DNA of 64,000 nt from positions 16,792,005 to 16,856,004 of the forward strand of contig JAJKFL010000427.1 in the NCBI GenBank assembly GCA_021186555.1, written 5' to 3'. How positions within the stretch are numbered: position 1 is the stretch's first letter; each line of letters starts with the position of its first letter. Below the pieces are notes generated by a model that was not told the origin of the DNA, searched no databases, and saw nothing but the letters and a program-made list of their open reading frames with translations. The stretch is from Reticulitermes speratus. Lineage: Eukaryota; Arthropoda; Insecta; Blattodea; Rhinotermitidae. Both the position numbers and the translations under genes were made by a program. This document shows, piece after piece, positions 55,895-64,000 of the stretch.

Positions 55895-56600
55895 GCGATG
55901 AAAATACGGAACACATGGGACAGAAATATATTAAGGAGGATATATGGACCAGTGGTAGAACAAGGATTGTGGAAAATAAGTACTAAACAGGAATTGCGGG
56001 AGTTATATAAAAATTTGGGGCACGCGGTGGCGCAGTTGGTTGAACTGCGCTACATGCCGGAAGGTCGCGGGTTCGATTCCCGATGGGGTCATTGTGATTT
56101 TTCATTGACTTAATCCTTCCGGCCGCATTATGGCCCTCGGGTCGACTCAGCCTCTAACAGAAATGAGTACCAGAGACATCTCCCGTGGGTAAAAGCGGCC
56201 TGTGCATAGGGCTGACAACTTTGCCACCTTCATGTGCCGACTGTTTGAAAGTTCTGGGTGCCTGAACCTCCTGGAGCCCTATGAGCATGTCCAGGCCTGT
56301 ACAGGGATAGCTTTACCTTCATATAAACATTTAGACATAGTAGCAGACATTAAAAAGAAAAGATTGGAATGGACAGGACATGTAGTAAGAATGGATCATG
56401 GAAGTGTAGTTAAAATATTTGAGAGTAAACCGGAAGGAAGAAGAAAGGGAAGACCTAGACTGAAAAGGTTGGAATATGTTGAAAAGGATCAACGGGAGAT
56501 GAAGGTTAAAATATGGCGACAGAAGGCAGTGGACAGAGAAGAAATGGCGTCTGTAATTAAGGAGGCCAAGGTTCTTAGAGGGCCGTAGAGCCAAGAGGTG
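55895..56600 (+). pseudogene. LINE reverse transcriptase C terminus split by SINE C
   Basis: The upstream part reads RNILRRIYGPVVEQGLWKIS followed by TKQELRELYKNL. The downstream part reads LDIVADIKKKRLEWTGHVVR, then FESKPEGRRKGRPRLKRLEY, and ends VIKEAKVLRGP before a stop. This is the region after the polymerase core of a second LINE family (WTGHVVRMD type), distinct from the one at 7385-7879. No catalytic box is present. Between the parts, at 56017-56320, lies a SINE C with a target duplication, and the coding sequence is continuous if the SINE is ignored. Both halves are open, so the LINE was still fairly intact when the SINE landed. Confidence 0.85.
56017..56320 (+). mobile_element. SINE C, full length, in LINE frame
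   Basis: tRNA-like head with cacgcggtggcgcagttggt (A box) and cgcgggttcgattcccga (B box). Body: cttccggccgcattatggcc, gtcgactcagcctctaacag, gtaaaagcggcctgtgcata. It ends atagctttaccttc. Flanked by atataaaaattt (56005-56016) and atataaacattt (56321-56332), a 12-bp duplication with one mismatch. Confidence 0.92.
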
Positions 56601-56604
56601 AGTG

Positions 56605-57305
56605 AGTGTCTGGCTATTTATTAAACTCAGACCAATGAATTAACAAGAAAACAGGATAGTGGCCTGTAAATAAGATTAATCAAACATGAACTGAGTCATT
56701 ATGCAAAACTACTCGTAATTTATCGCATCCTTGGGCATGATCACACAACAGACTTCACGAATAAATATACACAAAAAAAAAACTGTCGATATTGTGGGCC
56801 AGTTTGTTGTAGTTATATCTCCATCACCTGTAATGTCGTATAGTGATTAATTGGACAATTAAAAAAGTCTAGACAAGGAGTCTGATGCATGCAAGACAGT
56901 TAATGATTTATAAACACGACTGTGAAGTTTGTTTACAAACTCTTTATCACTCACGAGGAATGCATGTTGACAAAGTACTTTATTTGCCTTTCTTATTCAA
57001 CTGTTCAAAGAAGCGAAGTAATACGACAAGAATGCCGCAGATGAAGAACCAGGTCCTCTGAGTGTGACGCTGTGTCTTTGGGAGACTCAAACTTCAGCAA
57101 TATCTCTGTCAGAACCTCAAACCTCGCAATTCTGCAGCTGTTACACAATGCACTCGATCAGAGCCTGTACTAACTGTATAAGCTGAGAGTGACTTTCATT
57201 TCATATTCTTACCAAAACAAATATTCTTTTATTGAAATTTTCATATTCTCAAGTTAGAAATTAAAAAGTAAAATACGAGTAGACAAAAAATAAATTTCAT
57301 CCGAT
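56605..57305. other. No firm feature
   Basis: A repeat G-like stretch lies at about 57035-57140 (agtgtgacgctgtgtctttg, ctgtcagaacctcaaacctc). Otherwise nothing is recognised. Confidence 0.45.
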
Positions 57306-57311
57306 ACGTTC

Positions 57312-57552
57312 GTGTGATATAGCGACTCGCTACGGGCTGGAGGTTCCGGGATCGAATCCCGGTAGGGGCGAAATTTTCCGTCCCTGTCCAGACCAGCCAC
57401 GAGGCCCACCCAGCCTCCTGTGCAATGTGTACTGGGTGTTTCCCGTGGGTAAAGAGGCCGGGGCGTGGTGCTAACCACACCAACCCCTTCTAGCGCCGAG
57501 GTTGCGAATGGGTGGAACTATACCTCCCGTCTGTGCCTGCACAGGCATGCCA
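57312..57552 (+). mobile_element. SINE B, 5' end worn
   Basis: Head from tgatatagcgactcgctacg and ccgggatcgaatcccggt, body gtaaagaggccggggcgtgg and gcgccgaggttgcgaatggg. It ends before a TTTACC tail. A second B-box-like gcaggttcgaatctctt lies just downstream at about 57607. Confidence 0.85.
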
Positions 57553-57559
57553 TGGGGTG

Positions 57560-58200
57560 GCCTATGTTTGTGTAATGGTTCCCGCTCGTTTCACATTCGC
57601 TACGTAGCAGGTTCGAATCTCTTACAGGCCATAACTAATCTGTCAGAGTTCATTTCTTTAATCATTGAAAATACATTGGTGGGAAAACTCCAGACAGAAC
57701 GTCGTAAACATAGAGACGTAACCGATGTACATTGGATCAGACTTAACAGCTTTACAACGGACCCATGCCAGTAACGGGAATGCACAATGATAAATCCAAA
57801 TGATGTTGAATGAGGCATTCATTCTACTCAGAAATATTGTCATTACATTACGTAACCGTGCCTATTATATAACATTATTTCTGTGGAGGACAGATACTTA
57901 ACGATATGGCCTGACCTGCTGAGTTATTTACCACCAATGACATTGAGTGAATAAATCGTAGGCATGTATGATGAAGTGGGCTAAACTGAGAAGAAGGTGG
58001 ACAAAAACTAGAGAAAATTTGATATAATATCCACCACACTACCAGTTAAACTTTGTATTATATAAGTAATAAATTTAGCATATCATAAAATTGAAATGCC
58101 CTATAGCGCAGACAATCAGCCCAATATGCAAGGCAATAAATAATGGTCCAAGCGTCCACTTCTATTTTGTCCGCAATAAGAGTACGTATGATTTGAATTA
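57560..58200. other. No recognised feature
   Basis: Apart from the isolated B-box-like sequence at about 57607-57623, nothing could be identified. Confidence 0.45.
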
Positions 58201-58215
58201 TTACAAGACTGAATT

Positions 58216-58479
58216 TTTTTTTGTATGGCTCGACAGCCCTATATATGGGCCTGGGCCTCCTCGTTTCGTCGAGGCTTCACGATCACACTGATAAGACACG
58301 CCACAGTCGGTAGGACTGCTCTGGACGAGGGATCAGCTCGTCGCAGAGACCTCTACCTGACAACACACAACACTCACAAGAGACAGACATCAATGCCCCC
58401 GGTGGGATTCGAACCCACGATCCTAGTAAGCGAGCGGCCGAAGACCCACGCCTTAGACCGCACGGCCACTGAGATCGGC
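58216..58479 (-). mobile_element. SINE A, best preserved copy
   Basis: Flanked by a perfect 13-bp duplication acaagactgaatt (58203-58215 and 58480-58492). On minus it has the full Leu-like head, B box gtgggttcgaatcccaccgg, body and the tail gaggcccaggcccatatat. It then ends in about nine A. Confidence 0.94.
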
Positions 58480-58494
58480 ACAAGACTGAATTAA

Positions 58495-59015
58495 TAGAAT
58501 TTAATTCAGCTGTCCTGTTATGCGACACTATACTCTACACAAAGGTCCATCTATATCATTTTCTTGTTGTAAAAAAAAAAGAGAAACATGAAATCATATG
58601 CAATTACTGAGCCGCGGTTTGATCTTTACTTGACCCAGTGCCCGTGTTAACACGTGGATCTTGCAGAGCAGATTCCTTACACATACACCTACGTACCTCG
58701 GTCTACTCTCTCATTTTACTATCCACACTGTGCAGTTACAACTACTATTACTACAAGATCACAATCACTCTTCTTCTCCCCAACAATTTTCTAAGTTTCT
58801 TAATCCATTCCCCCCCACAGTCTCCCATAAGGACTGTGTTACATTGACTTTGTTTTCCCATTTGCGTCTGATCATAAGTAGGCACCTCCCAATACCTCTT
58901 TACCTCCGTTACATTGGCACAGGTTAATACTTTCCTACAGGCTAAATTCTCGTTTGTACTGTACCATTTACTACATAAAAATTGTGTGATTTCAGGCTTC
59001 CGTTGCGGTGTAACT
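58495..59015. other. No recognised feature
   Basis: No element, RNA or coding signal could be supported. Confidence 0.5.
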
Positions 59016-59019
59016 GAGA

Positions 59020-59170
59020 TCTTCCCTCTTCTGATGTTACACAGCATAGATTGGTAGTTAGTTACCGACGTTTCGGGACAACATATCTGGGGCAGATAGG
59101 TTGCCTCGAAACGTCGGTAAATAACTACCAATCTACGCTGCGTAACATTCCAGAAGGGCGAAGACCTCAC
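59020..59170. mobile_element. Repeat G palindrome
   Basis: Arms of about 60 bp pair as reverse complements: gattggtagttagttaccga against cggtaaataactaccaatc. Each arm carries the 3' half of the hammerhead-like motif (GAAACGTCGG) pointing outward. The turning point lies inside the motif and no CTGANGA half remains. Confidence 0.65.
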
Positions 59171-59436
59171 AAGAATTCAACTCTCCATTTTCTCATTCCT
59201 GAACATGTTCATAATATATGTTTGGCATCCTCCTCTCCAGAATTTAGGGTCACCTTCCTCTTCAAATACTCTCCTAATCTCTCGTAACTTCCACAAATAA
59301 GACTTCTCTCTTCCTACATCTTTACATATTTCTTACTTATTTTACCCATCAAATTTATATTGTTCTCTGATTGACTATGTCAAATATATTCTAAGTAAAA
59401 TTTTTCATTCCCAACTCCCCACTTTTAAATTCTTCT

Positions 59437-59830
59437 TCTTCTTCTTTTCAAGCGCTACAGTCCGTTATGAATCTTGGCTTCCAATAGAATCTTCATCCAT
59501 TCACAATGGCCGCTGGTCATTGCCTGCCCGGTTTTTTATTCCCATTATATTTAAGTCCTCTTCTACCTCATATCTCCATCTCTTACGTGATAGTCCTTCT
59601 TTTCTTATTCCTTCCATTACAGCTATTACAACTTGTTTTAGCATTCTTTGGTTTTGCATTCCTTCAATATGACCACACCATCCAGTTGGAGAAATTTTAT
59701 AAATTTTACAATACCTTCTCCTTGTAATATGTCATTTATCTCCTTACTTATTCTCATTCTCCAGCGTTCTCATTCTTTAACAAATTGATATATTTTTCTT
59801 ACAATCTTCTCCACCTTTAAATTATTTATC
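59437..59830 (-). mobile_element. LINE 3' end, third family
   Basis: Minus-strand frames, broken many times, read GWCGHIEGMQNQRM-like, then IRKEGLSR-like, then GNDQRP and MDEDSIGSQDS-like segments. This is the W-GHI-RM and basic C-terminal region of another LINE reverse transcriptase. No catalytic region remains. Confidence 0.55.
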
Positions 59831-59834
59831 TCCT

Positions 59835-60719
59835 ATTCGTAGTACACAATAAATAAGGCTATCCTTCAATCTCGCTTCTTGAACACGCACTTAACTCAAA
59901 ACTCGACAAATGTCCTTCAGGGTGTATACATTTCTTACTTCTTAAATCTGAGATATGTCTAGACCAAAAGCAATGCGGCGGTGACCGTTGTGTCTCTCAC
60001 AGTGTGTGAACAGACGGGATGTGACGGGGCTGGCAGATATGTCATTGTGCACGTACAGGGTAGCTATGTAACCCCGCGAATTATCGAAATATAAACCGGT
60101 TTCTTTTAAAGATATAAGGCATCGTTATGTAAGGATATGAAGTGGTGCAGGAGCTATACAAGAAGCAAGTGCGGTGCGGCTAGGATACTGGTTAGCCATC
60201 AGCTGGACCGCGTCTCGTGGCACGGCCACTGCTCTGCCAGCCCGGCGGTTACAATCACAAAGCGAACCTGAAACCATTCATTACATCGAATGACTGAACA
60301 GGTTGAGGTAGTGGCAAGACTCTATACGTGTGCTGGCAGCGGGTTCGAATCTCAGCCCGGACACCAGGATCCTGATTGGGTAATTTCTAGCTTATCTTCG
60401 GTCCATCCAAGCAAATGGCCGAACAGTGCCACTTCGATCAAGCTACGATGGTTTCCTGCCACACTGCTTCCAATTCATCATGTATCAATCATCCCACTTT
60501 TCAATGCTATATCACTGGATTCAAGGACAAAGACATTAAATTACTTTTGTGCAAAATCGCGTTGATAGCCCATCGAAATTAATTTCAGTGTAACAGTTCT
60601 TTTAAATAACAAACTGCACGGCGTTAAGTGTCTGTACAAAGCATAAAGAAATGTCTGGTTTCGTAAATTCAATAATACGTAAAAATATACGAATTCCCAC
60701 AAATGATAAAATTTTCGAA
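59835..60719. other. No firm feature; tRNA-like B box at 60349
   Basis: gcgggttcgaatctcagccc at about 60339-60358, with ggttgaggtagtggcaagac upstream, could be the head of an unrecognised SINE, but only one copy is seen. The rest is unrecognised. Confidence 0.4.
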
Positions 60720-60733
60720 ACTTCACAGAATGT

Positions 60734-60960
60734 TAATATTTGACATCCTCGTTGGTATGTACATGCACAGCACATTTCACTCTTGCTCAGTAATTACAGT
60801 CACAACCAACGTATATATTTTTGACACAATTAAGCTGCCGGTTTCAGCTGTTGTTGTACAGGCCTGATGATGGCTCTGTAGAGCTGAAACCGGTAGCCTA
60901 ATTGTGTCAAAAATATATCTGTTGGTTGTGACTGTAATTACTGAACAATAGTGAAATGTG
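60734..60960. mobile_element. Palindromic hammerhead-bearing element (227 bp)
   Basis: Flanked by a perfect 13-bp duplication cttcacagaatgt (60721-60733 and 60961-60973). About 34 unpaired bases at the left are followed by arms 60768-60848 and 60880-60960 that pair closely: taattacagtcacaaccaac against gttggttgtgactgtaatta. One complete hammerhead-like motif spans the centre and right arm. The left partner is truncated at the turning point. This is the cleanest delimited member of the family. Confidence 0.75.
60860..60899 (+). ncRNA. Hammerhead-like ribozyme motif
   Basis: aggc, CTGATGAT, stem GGCTCT/AGAGCT (one G-U pair) with a 2-nt loop, GAAAC, palindrome ACCGGT, A at the site, then gcct pairing with aggc. 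It has a stem III palindrome unlike the ACATGT copies, which supports pairing by covariation. Confidence 0.68.
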
Positions 60961-60974
60961 CTTCACAGAATGTA

Positions 60975-61405
60975 GTTTGTGACTTTTCCCTTGACATCAA
61001 CGATATATTCTTCGATGCGGACAGCCAAGTTCAGCAGCCCAGAAAAATACAGACATAGAGCAGTTTCAATCAGAACAAAAAGCCTGCTTTACTGGTACAT
61101 AGGTTTAATCGTCCCACGCATCTATAACCATCACTAATATGTCTGTTATATTTCACTTTCTTGAAACAATTTCTTTCATACGTACAAATTCTGTACACGT
61201 TAAATCTGTCGGATAAAATCTTAAAGTTTCGCATCATCGCCATGTTCTCAATTATTGCCTTACGAAATTTTTTTCATACACAGTCTTATTGTGCAGACAT
61301 ACCTATGTTTACGAGTATGATCGACCACCGTGCCAACGTTCAGTTTCACATCTGTAACGGTTTGTAAGTTATCGCCGTTAACCTGCAAGCTAAAACAAAG
61401 CTTAT
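60975..61405. other. No recognised feature
   Basis: No element or gene could be supported. Confidence 0.45.
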
Positions 61406-61409
61406 CACA

Positions 61410-62108
61410 CAGCCCTCAGTCCCGTTGTATTATATTCTACAAAAACATTGCCCCAAAAAATGTTCCATATCTTTAAAAGTTACATTATTATAAACAAGTG
61501 ATGGATCACCTACTCTAATTTCTCATAAAAACTGTCCTTTCAACAATCACTTGTATCCTCAGTTGGTGCATGCGCATTCAGAACAATAATATCACACCAG
61601 CGACCTCTCAGCACTATATAGCACATTCCGTCACTAACAAACTCTACCCTCCTAACTGCTGGTATTATTCTCTGGCGTACAAAAAACCCTGTCCCTAATT
61701 GATTTTCATATCCTTTCCATATGCAAAAGTATAATCCGCTGCTCGTACAGTGCCTCCCTTGTCCCACTTAACCTCCTGTACACCCAATAAATCTAATCTA
61801 CACCTCAATTCCCTGGCCACTGTTGTAAGTGACCTTGACTTATACAGGCTTCTCACATTCCATGTGTCAAATCTCATGTCCATTTTCCGCTGCTTGTGTT
61901 GTACCAAAGGATCAGTCCAAGTCCGAAGCCTTGTGAAATGTTTCGTAATATGTACGTTTTTATGGTGAAAAGTAGTTAGCACCTCGCCCAACCCCCCAGC
62001 TGTAGAACCACCCTTGTCGGCTGTCCGCGAATGTTTATTCAATATATGCGCAGCTACCCCTCCATATCTGGAGGCGGTTCCTCCATCTGCAACCTGACCA
62101 CGCGCCAT
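61410..62108 (-). pseudogene. RTE-type LINE endonuclease, N-terminal part
   Basis: Minus frame from a Met at 62108 runs 137 codons (to 61695). After an undefined leader it shows MDMRFDTWNVRSLYKSRSL and LDLLGVQEVKWDKGG, the Asn and Glu motifs of the apurinic-type (EEP) endonuclease that nicks target DNA for RTE LINEs. Such sequences are often mislabelled craniofacial development protein 2. A frameshift near 61700 moves the reading to ENQLGTGFFV, RVEFVSDGMCYIVLRGRW and VLNAHAPTEDTSD. A stop follows, with a weak continuation KDSFYEKLE to about 61410. The rest of the endonuclease and the reverse transcriptase are absent. Confidence 0.85.
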
Positions 62109-62114
62109 GCTGGT

Positions 62115-63100
62115 GACAGGGACTAGCTCAGGACCTGTTAGCTTTTCACGAAAGACTGTTCCAAGGAGTTAGTCAGTTGTATAATTATACGAAACGTCTG
62201 GATGTAAGTGTAAGTGACGCTAGTGTCGTCACCGATTTGTAAGTTCATGCCTGTCTGTGACCGAGGAACAACAATTAAAGGTTCTATTCTACAAGGTTCT
62301 AATTCGGCTTTGGCGACTTTCGCTACATGCAAAACCACAACGCTGGGGCTTCTTCCAGTAGCACAAGGTCCACATCAACTGTCTTGGTTATCGGTCAAGT
62401 CGTTTAAGGATTAAGCCATAAGAATAAACAATACTCAATTTCATTTCCCAAGTATATACATAGGTACAAAAGCAAAGGATTTAGTTTCCAAACACAAACG
62501 CGCACATTATATGAAGCCACAACAAAAACACCGCAAAAATAATTAATTCTTATTTTAAGATAAAACACATCGTTGTCTCAAAACGAAGTACACTAATTTA
62601 TAAACGCAAATACCTGCCAACTTATCGAAGCTGTCAGTACCTTTTTTTGTAGAAAAGTATGATTCATCATACACATGTGACGTGTACAGTGAGACAGACT
62701 TGTTCGTCAGGGTAAGTTGCATTTGAAAAATGTTCTGGCACGGGATCAAAAGCAGTCGTCGTTACAGTCCCTGTCATTCATCACCCAACAAGTACCTAGG
62801 TAGTTACAGTGGAACATTTTAATACTGATTTGGAAACCTTCCAGTTGTTACAGCCGCTGTACATGACCACTTTATTAATTTCTTTTACCCCACATGGAAT
62901 ACAAAACGCATTTTTACGGAGAAATGAAGAATCAGAATTCAGGAATTTTATTTTGCGGATGACAAGGCATAGTTGCAGTTTACTGGCTTACATATCATGC
63001 AACATACAACTGTACTTAATGGTCATACAAAAGTTTTATTCGGAGAGCAGAAAGGAGTCTGCATTAGTGGAGTAAAATTGCAGCGGTAATTTGGTTGATT
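62115..63100. other. No recognised feature
   Basis: No repeat, RNA or plausible exon was seen. Open frames of 64-88 codons have no motif. Confidence 0.5.
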
Positions 63101-63120
63101 AGTTTCTTTCGGAGAAGGTA

Positions 63121-63357
63121 AAGGTAAAGGTAAAGCAATCCCATTACAGGCCTTGACAGGCCCTTAGGGCTCCAGGAGGTCGAGGCTCCCAGATTTTTAG
63201 ACAATCGGCACATGAAGGTGGTAAGGTTGTCAGCCCTACGCACCGGCCGCCTTTACCCCCCAGGAAAGATTCCTGGTACTGATTTCTGTTAGAGGCTGAG
63301 TCGACCTCAGGGCCATAGTGCGACCGAAACGATTATGTCAGTGAAAAATTCCAGTGA
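63121..63357 (-). mobile_element. SINE C, 5'-truncated
   Basis: Flanked by a perfect 14-bp duplication tttcggagaaggta (63107-63120 and 63358-63371). On minus it has the C body (gtcgactcagcctctaacag-like, ggtaaaggcggccggtgcgt) and a (CTTTAC)n tail. The tRNA-like head is missing, so reverse transcription stopped early. Confidence 0.9.
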
Positions 63358-63374
63358 TTTCGGAGAAGGTACTC

Positions 63375-64000
63375 CGTTGCAAACACATCGATAAACTGAA
63401 TATGAAAATGTAAGGTACTGATACTACGAGTGAGAAATTTTCAAATAATGGAATGCGCTCACGCAAATATCGGCCAAGAACTGAAACAACAAATTATTAA
63501 TAAACAACATAAAAAAGGGAAGCAAAACTTAGCCAAAGCCAACCGTATTTCATCTGTTTCTGAACTGTTGACCTCAGAACAGCTGATACGATCAACAGAA
63601 CCGACATTTTACGCCACAAGTTTTCACAGCAACAATAATAAATGAAAGAAAACGCCAGTTTCTTATTTCATGCTCGCCCAACGAAAGATTCGGGTTCTTT
63701 TTGCCTTTTCGTATTACTAAAGTAATTTAGAACGCAAGACTTGGAAGTTCTCACAACAGTGCTACTGAATATACAATTCTTATATAATGTTACACCGTGC
63801 CTGTTGGTAAATAGCCCCATCCCTCGCTTTACTGACGTAATTCTTTCGCGAAAACCGCCCGTAAAACGAAAATTCGTAAAGCGAAATCGGCGGCAGCGCG
63901 AAGGCGAGTGTACTGACCCATGTGCTCGCCAGACCTGTTTTACATAACGTTTGTAAAAGCGAAAAAGTAGTCCTTAAAGCAAAAAACAGGTACAAATTAT
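63375..64000. other. No recognised feature
   Basis: No gene is supported. About 63790-63960 has a repeated cgtaaa(g/a)cgaaa texture (gtaaaacgaaaattcgtaaa, gtaaaagcgaaaaag) and could be the start of an element that continues beyond the window. Confidence 0.4.

Noticed and set aside
60285-60370. tRNA gene or SINE with B box gcgggttcgaatctc
   Set aside because: No cloverleaf could be drawn and no second copy occurs in the window.

Overview
This is eukaryotic, AT-rich, intergenic or intronic DNA made almost entirely of transposable-element debris, minisatellites and unannotated sequence. No host protein-coding gene, rRNA, genuine tRNA gene, CRISPR array or bacterial-style operon could be supported. 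The peptide signatures of the decayed non-LTR retrotransposons (for example ALYGAETWTLRKVDQKYLE, WTGHVVRMD, DWIDLAQDRDQW) and the tRNA-headed SINE families resemble those I associate with cockroach and termite genomes (Blattodea, Periplaneta-like). That placement rests on recall and was not searched.

Layout. 1-6.1 kb: a 21-bp minisatellite, a hammerhead-like motif, two SINE B copies and a DNA transposon with short inverted ends (F). 6.6-15.4 kb: LINE fragments including an inverted pair, a SINE nested in a SINE, two palindromic hammerhead-bearing elements (one carrying a third inside it), a 42-bp minisatellite, a pogo-like MITE and the best preserved reverse transcriptase (14.26-15.34 kb, minus). 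15.6-18.7 kb: two hAT-type elements with 8-bp target duplications (one containing a SINE A), a SINE D and a mariner-type MITE. 19.5-24.7 kb: mainly SINEs B and D. 25.3-28.9 kb: an array of degenerate repeats, an 80-bp array, and LINE tails carrying an endonuclease-like C-terminal domain, the last amplified as 161-bp tandem units. 29-35 kb: MITEs, the second F copy and a nested SINE E in SINE A. 35.6-50 kb: AT-rich minisatellite, more SINEs, a palindromic hammerhead element inside a SINE B, a 35-bp array with 105-bp higher-order order, and about 1.5 kb of a 50-bp satellite. 51-64 kb: sparse SINEs and LINE ends, one SINE inserted in a LINE reading frame, another palindromic hammerhead element and an RTE-type endonuclease fragment.

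The most interesting signal is a dispersed RNA motif on both strands: CTGANGAT, a variable hairpin closed by G-C, GAAAC, a self-complementary ACATGT, ACATATGT, ACGT or ACCGGT, a cleavage-site-like GT[C/A/T], then bases complementary to those just before CTGANGAT. All three stems change in sequence between copies while keeping pairing in several of them. This is the layout of a type I hammerhead ribozyme with almost no stem-III loop and one extra U after CUGANGA, like the compact variants reported with Penelope-like retroelements. Several copies sit in palindromic elements of about 170-560 bp. The best delimited of these carry about 13-bp target duplications and an extra segment of about 30 bp on one side only. 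They encode nothing, so they look like non-autonomous Penelope or retrozyme-type elements.

The elements do not work together as a pathway. The informative relations are nesting (relative age), shared 3' tails (SINE A with E; SINE B with C), which suggest shared LINE partners, and minisatellites that grow from pieces of older elements.
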